NCBI GenBank assembly: GCA_021292105.1
Contig: CM037869.1
Span: 47,988,077 to 48,052,076 of the forward strand
DNA from: Anadara kagoshimensis
Lineage: Eukaryota; Mollusca; Bivalvia; Arcoida; Arcidae
Direction: 5' to 3'
DNA: 64,000 nucleotides
Both the position numbers and the translations under genes were made by a program. Shown piece after piece: positions 23,688 to 35,500 of the stretch. Positions within the stretch are counted from its first letter, which is position 1. Each line of letters opens with the position of its first letter. The notes beneath the pieces were generated by a model. It worked only from the letters and a program-made list of their open reading frames with translations, made no database searches and had not been told where the DNA came from.

Positions 23688-23980
23688 GTAAAATTAAAAC
23701 TGGTATAATATGTAATTTAAACCCCTGAGCCGATATCTCTGCTGGTGGCTGGTGCCCCGAGGATATCACCAACTCAGTAGGCAATAATTCCGTATTATTG
23801 TCAGAAATATACTATAATTGTCTAAATTTCCTGCAAGTTAAAATTTGAAATTTCTCAAAAACTAAGGTATACTCCCTCATGCAAAGTATTTCCTTAGCTT
23901 AATTTGGTAAAATATATTTTGGCCCTTTGGGTAGCTTTTCAACATCTTCAAAATAATTTTGGTTTCATAACTTTGGTCCA

Positions 23981-24026
23981 AGCACTACTGATGAGGAATT
24001 GTATTCCGAAACGGCCGTCTAGTGCT
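23981..24026 (+). ncRNA. Hammerhead ribozyme, type I, copy 3
   Basis: Identical to copy 1; predicted cleavage after 24019. Confidence 0.93.
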
Positions 24027-24319
24027 GTAAAATTAAAACTGGTATAATATGTAATTTAAACCCCTGAGCCGATATCTCTGCTGGTGGCTGGTGCCCCGAG
24101 GATATCACCAACTCAGTAGGCAATAATTCCGTATTATTGTCAGAAATATACTATAATTGTCTAAATTTCCTGCAAGTTAAAATTTGAAATTTCTCAAAAA
24201 CTAAGGTATACTCCCTCATGCAAAGTATTTCCTTAGCTTAATTTGGTAAAATATATTTTGGCCCTTTGGGTAGCTTTTCAACATCTTCAAAATAATTTTG
24301 GTTTCATAACTTTGGTCCA

Positions 24320-24365
24320 AGCACTACTGATGAGGAATTGTATTCCGAAACGGCCGTCTAGTGCT
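24320..24365 (+). ncRNA. Hammerhead ribozyme, type I, copy 4
   Basis: Identical to copy 1; predicted cleavage after 24358. Confidence 0.93.
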
Positions 24366-24658
24366 GTAAAATTAAAACTGGTATAATATGTAATTTAAAC
24401 CCCTGAGCCGATATCTCTGCTGGTGGCTGGTGCCCCGAGGATATCACCAACTCAGTAGGCAATAATTCCGTATTATTGTCAGAAATATACTATAATTGTC
24501 TAAATTTCCTGCAAGTTAAAATTTGAAATTTCTCAAAAACTAAGGTATACTCCCTCATGCAAAGTATTTCCTTAGCTTAATTTGGTAAAATATATTTTGG
24601 CCCTTTGGGTAGCTTTTCAACATCTTCAAAATAATTTTGGTTTCATAACTTTGGTCCA

Positions 24659-24704
24659 AGCACTACTGATGAGGAATTGTATTCCGAAACGGCCGTCTAG
24701 TGCT
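24659..24704 (+). ncRNA. Hammerhead ribozyme, type I, copy 5
   Basis: Identical to copy 1; predicted cleavage after 24697. It is the last ribozyme before the unique 3' part, so cleavage here would detach the poly(A) end from the multimer. Confidence 0.93.
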
Positions 24705-25287
24705 GTAAAATTAAAACTGGTATAATATGTAATTAATGCTGTGAACTGTCCATCTTTTGTGCTTAATATTGATAATGTATACATATAAACAAACACAAAA
24801 TATATGACAAGTACTTCTTCCTTTCCTCCTTCCTTCCTTAGTCTAGTTTTCTAGTCCTGTTACCAGATGTTCTCCTTTTTTTCGCTATTATGCTACACTG
24901 TCATTCTTTCTGGTAACCTATCTCTCAATCTCCATTTTATCTATCTTACATATACACACACACACACATGCATATGCTAACATGAACACACACACACACA
25001 CAACACACACACACACACAAATGCATGCATACCAAAACAAATTTAAAAACCAGACTGCATGAAATAGCTTTATTTGCCAAATGCTATATAAAATGTAAAG
25101 TACCAAATTTGACAATATATTAAGTAGGTATATGTTAAATATACCTAGTATATATACAAACATTATGTAAATTTTTGTTAAAAATATTTTGTGGCTAAAA
25201 TTTGTAAGTATGATGAACCCAGGGCAGGTTCCAATCCTGGCATCATTCATCCATTAGTTAAGTCTGGCCAATAAAAAATATCAATTA

Positions 25288-25320
<33 letters not shown>

Positions 25321-25332
25321 AAGTTGTGACAA

Positions 25333-26524
25333 AATTTTTGTGAGTTTGTTGGAAAATACGACTTTATTCTTGCATTTTCCATGTACACTGAATTTGTGGA
25401 AATACAGTACATGTAATTCGCTGTGAGACATTTTTACTGTTGAGTGTACCATGGGAAATAAAAAATCTATGAGGAGACGATATATTCACGTTACCAGAGT
25501 CAGCATGAAAATAGCGAATATTTTTCATTCGTAAATGTTTCTTCGTATAAAGTATGCCTCCTTGGCTCCAGGCAAATGTTATTTATAAAACAAACATCAA
25601 AGTATTATGCGTCGTAATATATTGATGACATTTGACTGTAATAGTAATTGAAATTAACCTTCCTTAGATCAACCTGTTTGTTTTTGCTGGCATTCAATCG
25701 CTCATTAATAGATGCTTTGTGAGCATTACCTCTAATTATGTAACATTTGATTATCCGATGACATCAAGGAACGTCATCCTATTACTCTTACTGTAAATGT
25801 ATTTCATTTCGCCTGAATTTATTTTCGCGGTTAAGGTCATTTAGACATATCCGCATAGTTAAATTTTCACATTTCTAAAATATGCACTATAACACAAGAC
25901 ATAATATAATTTTCGCTTTGTATTAATTTTCGCGCAAAACAAACGACGTTGTGTGATTGGTCAGCATTCAAGCCTCGTTCCGACATTTCCATCTTTATTT
26001 GGAAAAAATCTGTTCCATCAATATCACATCTATGTCGGAATCTCGAATCAAATAAATTTTTGTAGCGATAATTATATATTTCTGTCAGGCTGACAATATT
26101 TGTATGATTGTAAATATGAGAAAAAAATTCTATTGTGAGTGTACTCATTTGGTATTACAAATAAATCCATTGAAATAGAAAGTTACTGTAGTTCTTAATT
26201 CTTGATAAGTTAGATAAGGGCTGTACACGTGCAACAGGTGTAACTCTGTATGAATTATTTATAATTGATGATACAAGTGACTGTGCAACTGCTCCAGTGT
26301 AAGTCTGTATAAATTATTCGTCATCCTTCAAAGTGCCACAACACTTGACGTATTTTTAACTTTAATTTCATACTTTGTGTGATTTGAGAACCTTGTTTGA
26401 TCTATAGACAATAAATTCTTCCTAATTGGAGTCAAGTGTATTTGTCGTGTATTAAGGAGTATGCAAATGAAGAGTAGACAAAAACAGATGTTTTACTCAG
26501 GTCTGGGATCTCCTTCAAACTAAA
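25333..26524. other. AT-rich tail of unit B after the retroposon
   Basis: Homologous to parts of 11,380-14,330 of unit A and to 35,290-36,900 of unit C. No gene seen. Identity to the A counterpart is only about 90% by eye until about 26,620, where it becomes almost complete. Confidence 0.55.
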
Positions 26525-27480
26525 ACAAGAGGACTCTGGGCCTTAACACTCACCTGAGGCTGATCAAATATATCTTGCAGAGGTTCAATGGTCAATGACT
26601 TTAATTAGAGACAATGTCCAAATTTTCACCAGTAAGGGCCAATTACATGCAAGGTTTTTTTCAAATTATAACTTGTCTTAAGAATGCTACCTATAAAATA
26701 TCTAAAGTCTTGCAACAATATATAATTTATAAACAGCAAAAACAAAGCCATAACCTTCATCGATACATCAAAATGACTATTAGGCAAATACCGACATTTT
26801 TTAGATAATTAACCATTTCAGTAATCATTTGCATTTATGACCTTGATCTTTGAACCTATGATTTTCATTTATATATCAAAATGATTGATAGGCCAATGCC
26901 TACAATATTCTAATATACATAGCTTTACAAAAATTTTATAGTTTTAGAGAAAATTAATTATTTCAGTATTCGTTTGCATCTTTGACTTTGACCTTTGAAC
27001 CTAGGACTTTCATTCATATATTATTATGATCGAAAGGCCATTGCCTACAATATTCAATACAAAGAAGTTTATAGTTTTTGAGATAATTAACCATTTCAGT
27101 AATTTAGCATCTATGACCGTGACCTTTGAACCTATGACCGTCATCTATATATAAAAATGATCGTTGGGCTAATACCTACAATATTCTAATATACATGCCT
27201 ATACAAAGTTTATAGTTTTTCAGATATATTGATAAATGCATAAATTTTAGCAATTTCCCCATTTTGGCCCCAACAGTTACGATTTGTGCAAATCTGAAAC
27301 TAGATGTCCTAAGTATGTTTCACATGAAATAACTAAGCTATAACTCTTGTAAGTTCAGAGGAGATGATTTTAAAGATTTTCACAATTTAGCCCTTTATAG
27401 GGCCCCATGGAGACATAATCCTTTCATTTGTGCAAATCTGAAAGCCCCTCACCTAGACATCATTACTGCCATCATCCAAA
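26525..27480 (+). mobile_element. Helitron-like element at the B/C junction
   Basis: Near-identical partner of 14331-15290. The head has mutated (ACAAGAGGACTCTGGGCCTT) and lost the palindromic CCCATGGG. 3' end uncertain. Confidence 0.5.
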
Positions 27481-27989
27481 TTGGCTTTCTTTTCTTTTCT
27501 TTCTTTTTTGCGTTGCTTTTTCATGTCTTTTGCAGAGTAGAAACGTCTAAAAACTAAGCTTTAAATGACAAAATTGCGAATGAGTTGAATAGATATTCCG
27601 AAATTCCGAAAATAAACAGCTTATGAATAAAAATTACTCAAGAGTCGTGGGCAAATGTTTGGTTACTGAAACTATTACAACCGGATTAACAGGACTAGGC
27701 CTATCTATATAAAGAAACTCGTTTTGAGGAAAATATATTTCACATTTCTGTAGAAAACGGAGCATGTCTTCAGAATGGGAAGTTACTTTTCAGTTGATAT
27801 TGCTACGATGGTAACAATAAGAAAAAGTAACTTGCCATTGTTAAGATATAGTTCGGCCTAGCCTTTCTAGTTGTTATACACATATCAACCGTGTACTTTG
27901 GATAACAATTGATTGAATGGGGTTAACGTCCTAGACAAGAATATTTCACTTAAATCGATACTTCACCAACTATAAGTGAAGTGACAGAA

Positions 27990-28250
27990 ATTTTGACCTT
28001 TTCGGTGCGCTCTGGGCAATCACTGTACAGGGAGGGTCACAGTCAACGTGCCACGCCTGTCAGGTCACGGGGCGTCGTCTTAAATAAGGTCTCTTTCGAA
28101 GTACCCCGTGACATCCATATTTAAATGGCGAAAGGGAACAGTAAACGCCTATTTTCAAATCTTTGTCTGACCCGGTTATGGTTCCAACCGGCAACCTTTC
28201 ACAGACAAATCTACCACTCTACTAACTAAGCTACAGCTGTTGTTCCAAGG
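27990..28250 (-). repeat. tRNA-derived SINE, unit C
   Basis: Copy of the unit B SINE at 15790-16052, with the same mutated B box. Confidence 0.6.
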
Positions 28251-28444
28251 TTCCAACAAAAGATAACTTGGATTACATATATTTATATATGCATGTTTGT
28301 TAGTAAACAATATACTAAAATAAATTATATTTAATATTAATTAACTTAAGCTTAAAATCAGAATTTTATCTAAATCATCCAAATTGACACTGATAATTAA
28401 AATATAACGCATCAAAGTACAAAATATTAAAATATCTACACCTG

Positions 28445-28533
28445 TATATATAACCCGACCAAAGGGCAGTAGTCGAGTATTGTACAGAAATATACACAGC
28501 ATCACAAACATCAGAGAAATTACTGCTGAAAAA
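28445..28533 (+). promoter_or_regulatory. TATA promoter and noncoding exon 1, gene C
   Basis: TATATATAA at 28445-28453, donor GTAAGT at 28534; acceptor partner ends at 29816. Confidence 0.5.
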
Positions 28534-28724
28534 GTAAGTTATGCTTCTATAAAAAGAAATTACTTGTCTTTCTGTATTGCATTTTATACAAGTGGTCAAT
28601 TTCATGTCTGAATTCAGTCTGAGTTGGATGGAGTGAAGTTATGGTGTTTCTTGCCCAAGTCAAGATTTTTTTTACTTATCTGGAAGTTCTAGGATGGCGT
28701 AGTAAACCGAACTAACCTGAGAAA

Positions 28725-29309
28725 TGACCACTGCGGTAGAGAGCTCGCTCCGTAAGTGGGAGGTCGTCGGTTCGATGTCCGGCCGGGTCTGACCCAAGAC
28801 TTGAAAGTTAGTAGTGACTGTTCTTTCGCCAAGCATCCGGCATTACGAAATTAAAGTCAAGGTTCTTTTGGATGGGAACTTAAAACTAGAAAAACTGTGA
28901 GCCACAAGCTTACAAAAAATCCCCCCCGCAAATCCATCGGATCAAATTTTTAAATAGAAGGTGCACATCTTCATTATATCACAAATATTGTGTAAAAGTT
29001 TCATGAAAATCCATTAAAGTGTTTAGGAAGAGTTGCGGATAAAAGATAGGTACCCTAAAGTGTAACAGAAGGACGGACACACGGACGGACACCCCTATCA
29101 CTATATAACCCCGGTTTTTGAAGCGGGGGGTATAATAAACAAGGTCCCGTGTCACGGTGGGCTTGGCACGCTAAAGAGCCCTGCTGTATAATGCCATCAG
29201 CGCAACGCAAAGGCAAAATTGCTGCACCTTCGCGTATAGCTGGCGAAGTCTCGATATAAATGAACTATTCTTGACTGGGACGTTAAACATCATTACTCAA
29301 CTCAACTCA
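28725..29309 (+). mobile_element. Composite SINE with target-site duplication, unit C
   Basis: Duplicate of 16528-17111, made by the unit duplication rather than by a second insertion, since the same 12-bp TAACCTGAGAAA flanks it (28713-28724, 29310-29321) and the sequences are nearly identical. Confidence 0.8.
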
Positions 29310-29387
29310 TAACCTGAGAAAACAATAGACCTTTGACAACTGAATTGACAAATTTTGTTATACTAAGATCTGTCCAAGCTAAGTGAG

Positions 29388-29700
29388 GAGAGGAAGTGTT
29401 GTGAGCGGATGTAGACAACTGCATTTGCAAAGTGCTTGGCAAAAGAACTTTCACTGCCTATTTTCAAGTATTGCTCAGACCCGGCAAAAGTTCGAACTCA
29501 CATCCTCCCTAATATGGAGCGATCATTTCACCAACTGAGTAACCGTAGTTGTTCGGTAGTGGTTCGCTTAGCAAAAGAACAGTCGCTATCTATTTTCAAG
29601 TAATGGTCAGACCCCGGATGGGGTTTGAACGCACCACATACACATACAAAGTTAACACTCTACTAACTGAGTTACTGAAGTGGTGCTCCATAGTGGTTTG
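29388..29700 (-). repeat. Two adjacent minus-strand SINE copies, unit C
   Basis: Homologues of the pairs at 4870 and 17190, in the same position relative to the splice acceptor. Confidence 0.55.
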
Positions 29701-29971
29701 AGAAGTAAACAGTTTAAATAAAATCATTTCATTAAAATTTATAATGATTTTTAGTATAAACTGTCTACTTCTGGGTTTAAAATTACAATTAGAGTTCATT
29801 TGTTTCTTTTCTACAGAAAACGAGCCAATAGCTGACTGGATTTAGTTATACACAAGCAGCATTTAAACACACTTAAGTCTTAACCTGTTTAAAGCGGTTA
29901 CTACGGTAACATTGGTTCATATACTTTAGCAGCATAAGGAACAATTATCCTTAACGTTGAAAGCTGTCACT

Positions 29972-30001
29972 ATGACAACGGTATTGGCTCAAGGACAGTA
30001 G
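29972..30001 (+). promoter_or_regulatory. Upstream ORF in the leader of gene C
   Basis: Identical nine-codon upstream ORF (MTTVLAQGQ, stop) to unit B, 45 nt before the main ATG. Confidence 0.5.
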
Positions 30002-30045
30002 CAGACTACACGGCCATCATCTCTTACCTTTTGAAAGCAGTCACC

Positions 30046-31707
30046 ATGGCAACAGTAGTTGCTCAAGACAAATTTACACTGCAATGTGACCTCTGTAAGA
30101 ATCCCCACGATGTCAAGTGGAAATGCCTAAAATGTAAAGAATGGTTATGTTTCAACTGTAAAACAGCCCACACCAACAGCAGAGCCACCAAAGACCACCA
30201 CGTGTCGTCACTAATGGATGCCGATCTCGCTGATCAACTTCAAATACAGAGTAAATTGTGCAAGACACACAAAACAGAATCCCTCTGCATGTACTGCAAC
30301 AACTGTAAACAACCCATTTGTCTTCGTTGCATAACAGGTCATCATGAGTCGCACACGTTTGAACATCTTTCTGACATCATTAACAGAAAGATGGAAGACC
30401 TGAAAAAATACTTTGAAAATCTTAAAAAATATGAGATGCAAGACTTAGAGAAAACAGGCAGAGAAATCCAATGTGTCCAGGATCGGTACGAAGGGGAAAT
30501 TCAAACCTGTATGGAAAACATCAGACAACAAGGAAGGCAACTGAAAGACGCCGTGGACACAATAGTAGAGACTTCCGTCAAAATGTTAGAACAAAAAGCA
30601 AAGGAGGGCAGGACACATATAAAAACCATCAAAGAGGAACATGTAAAACAAAAACAAAATTTACGGAAAATCATTGAAAATGGCGAGAAGGAGATGGAGT
30701 TATCAAGCGCCATAGAAATTATTAACATGTTAGATGAGATGAAAACCAAAACAAAACAACTTCTAGCCACCAAAACACAACCAATCCATGCACAAGCTCC
30801 GGCATTCGTCCACCGTCCTCCTGATACAAATACCAGCGAAATGCTTAAGGAAATGTTCGGCCATTTTGATTTCGAAATGGAAGACGAAAAAGGTTCTGAA
30901 TGCGTTGCTATAGCGAGAATTCCCGACAAAACACCACAAGTAAAGATTATATCAAAATTCCAATATGGAGGATTTGGAGCAAGAAAAATATACTGCTGTG
31001 ATCAACAGATAGCATGGTTGGGCTATAGAACAACACTCACAAAAATAAAAAAAGATGGAACTGAACTTAAATCTATTAGAAGTCAAAATAATGTAAGAGG
31101 ATTAGCCAGGTCAAACACTGGTCAGTTACTTATCTCCACAGATAACTATAGTATTGACACGCTAAAAACCACAGAAACAGGTACTAAACCATTCTGTAGA
31201 ACAAACAGTGCTTATTATGGTGGAATCTGTGTGGCTCAGGATGGCGATATTTATCAATGCCAATATACCAGGGTGGTAAAGATGTCATCTGATGGTAAAG
31301 AGAAACAAATAATTGATTTTAAATATGGAAAATGTGCAGTTGTTAAAAGTGTCAGGTGCATAACTCAGAATGTTAATGGTGACCTGTGGATAACTGGTGG
31401 TGCTGGTGCCAACTGTGTGGTTCTGAGTAAAGATGGGGAATACAAATTCTGCTACAAAGGACCAACAGACATTCAATTGGAAAACCCTTCTGCATTTTGT
31501 GATCTAACTCATAATAAAGATGGCGAGGTTCTGATTTGTGATTGTAACAACAACAATGTACACATGGTGGACAGAGATGGCAACTTTATTCAGTTTTTAC
31601 TAACAGAGGACCATGGGATAAACGGGCCATATTATATATCACATGATGAACAAAGGGGTGTGTGGGTAGGATGTGATGATGGAACTGTATTAGTTGCTGA
31701 ATACTAA
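30046..31707 (+). CDS. TRIM-like protein: two B-boxes, coiled coil, C-terminal NHL-type propeller (copy C)
   Basis: Intact 553-aa single-exon coding sequence starting at the ATG in CACCATGG. Same architecture as copy A: an N-terminal Cys/His B-box pair (residues about 14-52 and 72-107), a coiled coil (about 108-260) and a propeller-like C-terminal half ending GCDDGTVLVAEY. No RING. It is largely identical to copy B outside a coiled-coil stretch where C is the odd one out (TQPIHAQAP against KKQQIHVQA in both A and B). Substitutions from A are concentrated in the propeller (residues about 300-360) and in the coiled coil, while both B-boxes are nearly constant, as expected if the propeller face is the variable recognition surface. 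Function is inferred from the family only. Confidence 0.9.
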   Translation: MATVVAQDKFTLQCDLCKNPHDVKWKCLKCKEWLCFNCKTAHTNSRATKDHHVSSLMDADLADQLQIQSKLCKTHKTESLCMYCNNCKQPICLRCITGHHESHTFEHLSDIINRKMEDLKKYFENLKKYEMQDLEKTGREIQCVQDRYEGEIQTCMENIRQQGRQLKDAVDTIVETSVKMLEQKAKEGRTHIKTIKEEHVKQKQNLRKIIENGEKEMELSSAIEIINMLDEMKTKTKQLLATKTQPIHAQAPAFVHRPPDTNTSEMLKEMFGHFDFEMEDEKGSECVAIARIPDKTPQVKIISKFQYGGFGARKIYCCDQQIAWLGYRTTLTKIKKDGTELKSIRSQNNVRGLARSNTGQLLISTDNYSIDTLKTTETGTKPFCRTNSAYYGGICVAQDGDIYQCQYTRVVKMSSDGKEKQIIDFKYGKCAVVKSVRCITQNVNGDLWITGGAGANCVVLSKDGEYKFCYKGPTDIQLENPSAFCDLTHNKDGEVLICDCNNNNVHMVDRDGNFIQFLLTEDHGINGPYYISHDEQRGVWVGCDDGTVLVAEY

Positions 31708-31749
31708 GTACACAGAATAGAATGAAGAATATAATTATTATTGAGAGGA

Positions 31750-32545
31750 TGGTTGGGTTAGATTGTGGGGGAGGTGTTGAGTGGAATGTAATAGTATGTG
31801 GAGGTAAGATGTGAGGTGTGTTTATAGGTTGTGGGGATGGTTGGGGTAAGTTGTCAGATTTTTTGGTCAAGTTTGTTAGGGTGTGTTGGTTTGGTAATGA
31901 GGATATGTGGTGGTACGTAGTGGGGATATTTAAAGTAAGTTGTAAGAATGTTTGGGTGGAATCTAGAGATGTGTTAGGTAGAATGTTAGGACATATGGGG
32001 TGGGATCTGATGATGTGTGGAGTAGGATTTGAGGTGTGTGGAGTAGGTTCCGAGGGTGTGTGGGATAAGGTTTGGGGATGCGTGGGGCACAATGTTGGGA
32101 TGTTTTAGGTAGGTTTTAAAGATGTGTGGTTTGGAATGTGGGGATGTGTTAGGTGGATTTTTGGGGATAGGTATAGCATGCAGGTGTGTGACAGGAAGTG
32201 GCAATGGATTTGTATAAGTTGCTGAATACATTGTAAATGCTTACAATTGTACGATAAATGTGGGTGGGGACATGGACATGGTAGAATAAAGAAAGGTGCG
32301 GGGTAGGATATCGGGAGATGTGGGGTAGGATATGGGGACATGTGGGAGATGTGGGGACATGAGAGGTAGAATGTTGAGATATGTTTGGTACAATATTGGG
32401 AGTGTGGGGTAGGATGTGGGGAGATGTGAGGTAGGATGTAGGATAAATTGGGTAAGATATTGAATGTGTTAGGTTGGGTGTGGGGTAGAATGAGGCAATG
32501 GGTAGAATGTGGTGACGTATGGGTAGGATGTAGGAATAATACTTG
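31750..32545 (+). repeat. G/GT-rich minisatellite after gene C
   Basis: Near-copy of the tract after gene B, differing mostly by single-base length changes in G runs. Confidence 0.75.
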
Positions 32546-32581
32546 CTGCTGAATACAAAGGATCATGGAATACAGTGGTTT

Positions 32582-32587
32582 AATAAA
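32582..32587 (+). terminator. Candidate poly(A) signal, gene C
   Basis: AATAAA in the conserved context also found at 8333 and 20383. Confidence 0.45.
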
Positions 32588-32599
32588 CATAGCTGGCCA

Positions 32600-35500
32600 A
32601 TATGATAAAACAAAAACAGACTTTTAACTTTTTGTATGGTGAATTTCTGGAAATATAGTAGTTTCTTACCATCGTAGATACCGTGAATTAGCTTTAGGCT
32701 TCTAAAGATGCATCCTTGTGCACCATAACATTCCTAGCATATTGGTTCCGGTTGTGCAATAACAGTCTGATCGGAACTTGACTTTTTATGTAATAATGTT
32801 TATTTAGCCGACACTTATATGATGAAATTTATGGTAGGTACACTAACAACCACATCTAGTAACGAGTTTTGAGTGTCTACAGCCCTTTGGCTGAATGACT
32901 TTTGGCATGTGATAGTTTAACCTTGTTTTTGTTGTTACCTCGTGTTTGTATTACATGTGATCTTTTATCAAGATTGTTCATTAACATGGCCTACTCCACT
33001 TAGAATTTTAAAAGAGCTCCAAGTCCTCTAGGTTAGAAATTCAGTGACAGTGTTATCCGTGATGTGAACATAATATAACATTCAAACCGATGTTGTTCAA
33101 TCTAACAAAGACTTGGAGATATCTCTGGTTTTACAAGATTAAAAATGAAACAAGACTCATTTTTTCACCGTGAATAAAGTTTACTTTACAAACTTTCATC
33201 CTATGATGTAATAGAATACTGTTTACAATACTGTAAATCAAACTTTATGTTTTTCTCTTGCTAAACATTTCGTTACTTTTGAACAATTGACTATAGCTGA
33301 ATATTTCCTATAAATAATACCATTTTCATAAACATGTTTGCGTTCATTAACTTAAGCAATTACCGGTATTGTGATACTGTTAAACACATGGAAGTTATTC
33401 ACACGAGAATAAAAGTTGGTCTACAGTATTTTTATCGCTCTTTGTCGTATATCTTTTTTTTCTTCAACTGACATTATTTTTCGATGAACTGTTAAGGTGT
33501 AAATAGTTCGGAAATATTGCATTCAGAATTCACAAAGAGTCCAAATTGATATACATTGTATGATTTTGTATCTAATTTGATGTCTTCTATTCAATCTAGT
33601 ATTTTTTAAAATTTTCATTTGTAAAAAGAACATTTACATGATTGTATATATAAGAATTGAAGTTTGCTTCGCTTTGAGATTTATGTGATTTGTCCAAGCA
33701 TGCTTTAACAGTTCATGATGAAAATTGAAAAATAACCCACCAAATTATCAATCTGGCATACTCACACTATATGTTATTTTCATGCATAATTGTTAATTTC
33801 ATTTAATTGTGACTTGGAATTGTTGATAATACAACAGGACATTGAATTATGTATACTTTTAACTGTAACGATTTTGTATCTTGTAACTCACTAAGAATTT
33901 AATGCGCACTCGATATACTTGAACATTTTTCAACAAAGGAGATTTTTTACGAAGTGGTTATTGCCCCGTACGTGTCAATAACAAATGTGTTATTACCACA
34001 TATTTTTTTACCCGTATTTTGTATTATACGTGTACATGGGCTTTATACATGTAACTTTATGAATGGCTGAAAGTACACCAATTTAGTGATAATAAAAGTA
34101 TATTTAATAGAAATTTGTCATATTTGGGTCAAATAATAGATTATTTTGATAAAAAACGTAAATATGGTTGTAAATCCGCCGTTTTGTTTTTCGTCATACG
34201 GTCGGGTCGTGTTTTGCAGTTCATCGCGATCAAAAATCGATCATCAATCATTTAGACAGCAACTTTCTGGAAAAATATCAATAAAATTTTGTTTTAATTT
34301 AAAATTGGACTATTTAATCTTATTCAATCGATGTATGAAGTTACATGCGTACGGTTATACGGGTATAAAAAAACGTGATAATAACATCCGCCTTTTTTTA
34401 AATATAGAGTTTTTAGTGTCAATATCTATCCATTTTATTAAAATAGAACTAAAAAGTTTTTAAGTGTTTTGATGTTGTGTAACTCTTCTTTATGGTAAAT
34501 ATCAAAGTAAGAAAAGATAAAATGTACAGTCAAGCCTATTTATAAAGACCACCACAGGGAACCAGTTAAAGTGGCATTTAGGGGCAGGTGGTCCTTACAG
34601 AGAGGTTCAAATAACATTAATAAAGAGCACTGACGATAAAATTTTACTGACTCTAATATATTGTTGGGGTTTAAGACAGGTTTGACTGTACTTATGAATA
34701 ATTCAGGTTTTTTTGCAGGTTATATGTGCATGGTCCCAAGTACCCTGTCAAAGATTTACTATATAAGAAGAAACATTACCAGTAGAAGACTTTCACCGTT
34801 TTGATGTTCCAAACTACTGTATTTCCTTAAATTGAGTGCACATGGTTTTTATTATTTATTTCTTTTAATTGAAAATGTTTGCAATAAATCAATAAAATGC
34901 ATTTTAAATGCACTGACCTAACCAAATTATATTTTAATTATAAACATTATTGTTCAGTTCTCCTGTAGATGGAGAAATTTTGCGAAAATTTTGGAACTTT
35001 GATCAAGTTTATACATTAATCGGGCCTCATTCGAAGCTACATTAGGCCATTTAGGGCCAGGTAGGTCATTGTTGTTCGGGTTGTTTTCCAGAATATTCCA
35101 ATTATGACATAATGTTTATATTTGTTCCAAGTGAAAAGGCACAGAAGGGATAATTTTGACACAGTCACATTTGTTGTTTTCTTAAATAGTTAAAAAATTG
35201 CTCTATGTAAAGAATTAAGTTCAATTTTTTATGAATGAAAAATATTTTTTCCTATTAGGTCAGTATATTTTTTATTAAGTTGTGACAAAATTTTTGTGAG
35301 TTTGTTGGAAAATACGACTTTATTCTCGCATTTTCCATGCGTACTGAATTTGTGGAAATACAGTACATGTAAGATGCTGTAAGACATTTTTACTGTTGAG
35401 TGTACCAAGGGAAATAAAAAATCTATGAGAAGTCGATATATTCACATTACCAGTGTCAGCATGAAAATAGCGAATATTTTTCATTCGTAAATGTTTCATC

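Larger units (their letters stand above)
23091..24734 (+). repeat. 339-bp tandem array, 4.85 copies
   Basis: Monomer starts (CAACTCAGTAGGCAATAATT) are at 23092, 23431, 23770, 24109 and 24448, exactly 339 bp apart. The copies look identical by eye. The last stops after AATATGTAATT. Each contains one hammerhead ribozyme and, in complete copies, a GATATC...GATATC potential hairpin around GGTGGCTGGTGCC. Confidence 0.95.
23091..25318 (+). mobile_element. Poly(A) retroposon headed by a retrozyme (hammerhead) multimer
   Basis: A 2.2-kb insertion in unit B. It consists of 4.85 tandem 339-bp monomers (23091-24734), about 550 bp of unique sequence with TTCC and AC simple repeats, an AATAAA at 25270-25275 and a 30-base A run at 25289-25318. 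It is flanked by direct repeats TTAAGTTGTGACAA (23077-23090 and 25319-25332). Units C (about 35,275-35,290) and A (about 11,368-11,382) have the undisturbed site. Poly(A), a signal about 14 nt before it and a 14-15 bp duplication are hallmarks of target-primed reverse transcription of a polyadenylated RNA by a LINE-type enzyme. There is no reading frame of its own, so it is non-autonomous. The 3' unique part may be read-through from the source locus. Confidence 0.88.
15691..27887 (+). repeat. Tandem duplication unit B
   Basis: Second unit, 12,197 bp to the start of unit C. It is nearly identical to C from its start to about 22.5-22.7 kb and more diverged afterwards. It carries a frameshifted gene copy and the ribozyme retroposon at 23,091-25,318, which A and C lack. 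Confidence 0.88.

Noticed and set aside
23091-24734. CRISPR-like or ordinary satellite array
   Set aside because: No repeat-spacer pattern; the whole 339 bp repeats, and each unit carries a complete ribozyme, which ordinary satellite DNA would not.
24918-25250. 110-codon minus-strand frame with Cys-Val repeats in the retroposon 3' part
   Set aside because: Generated by the AC microsatellite.
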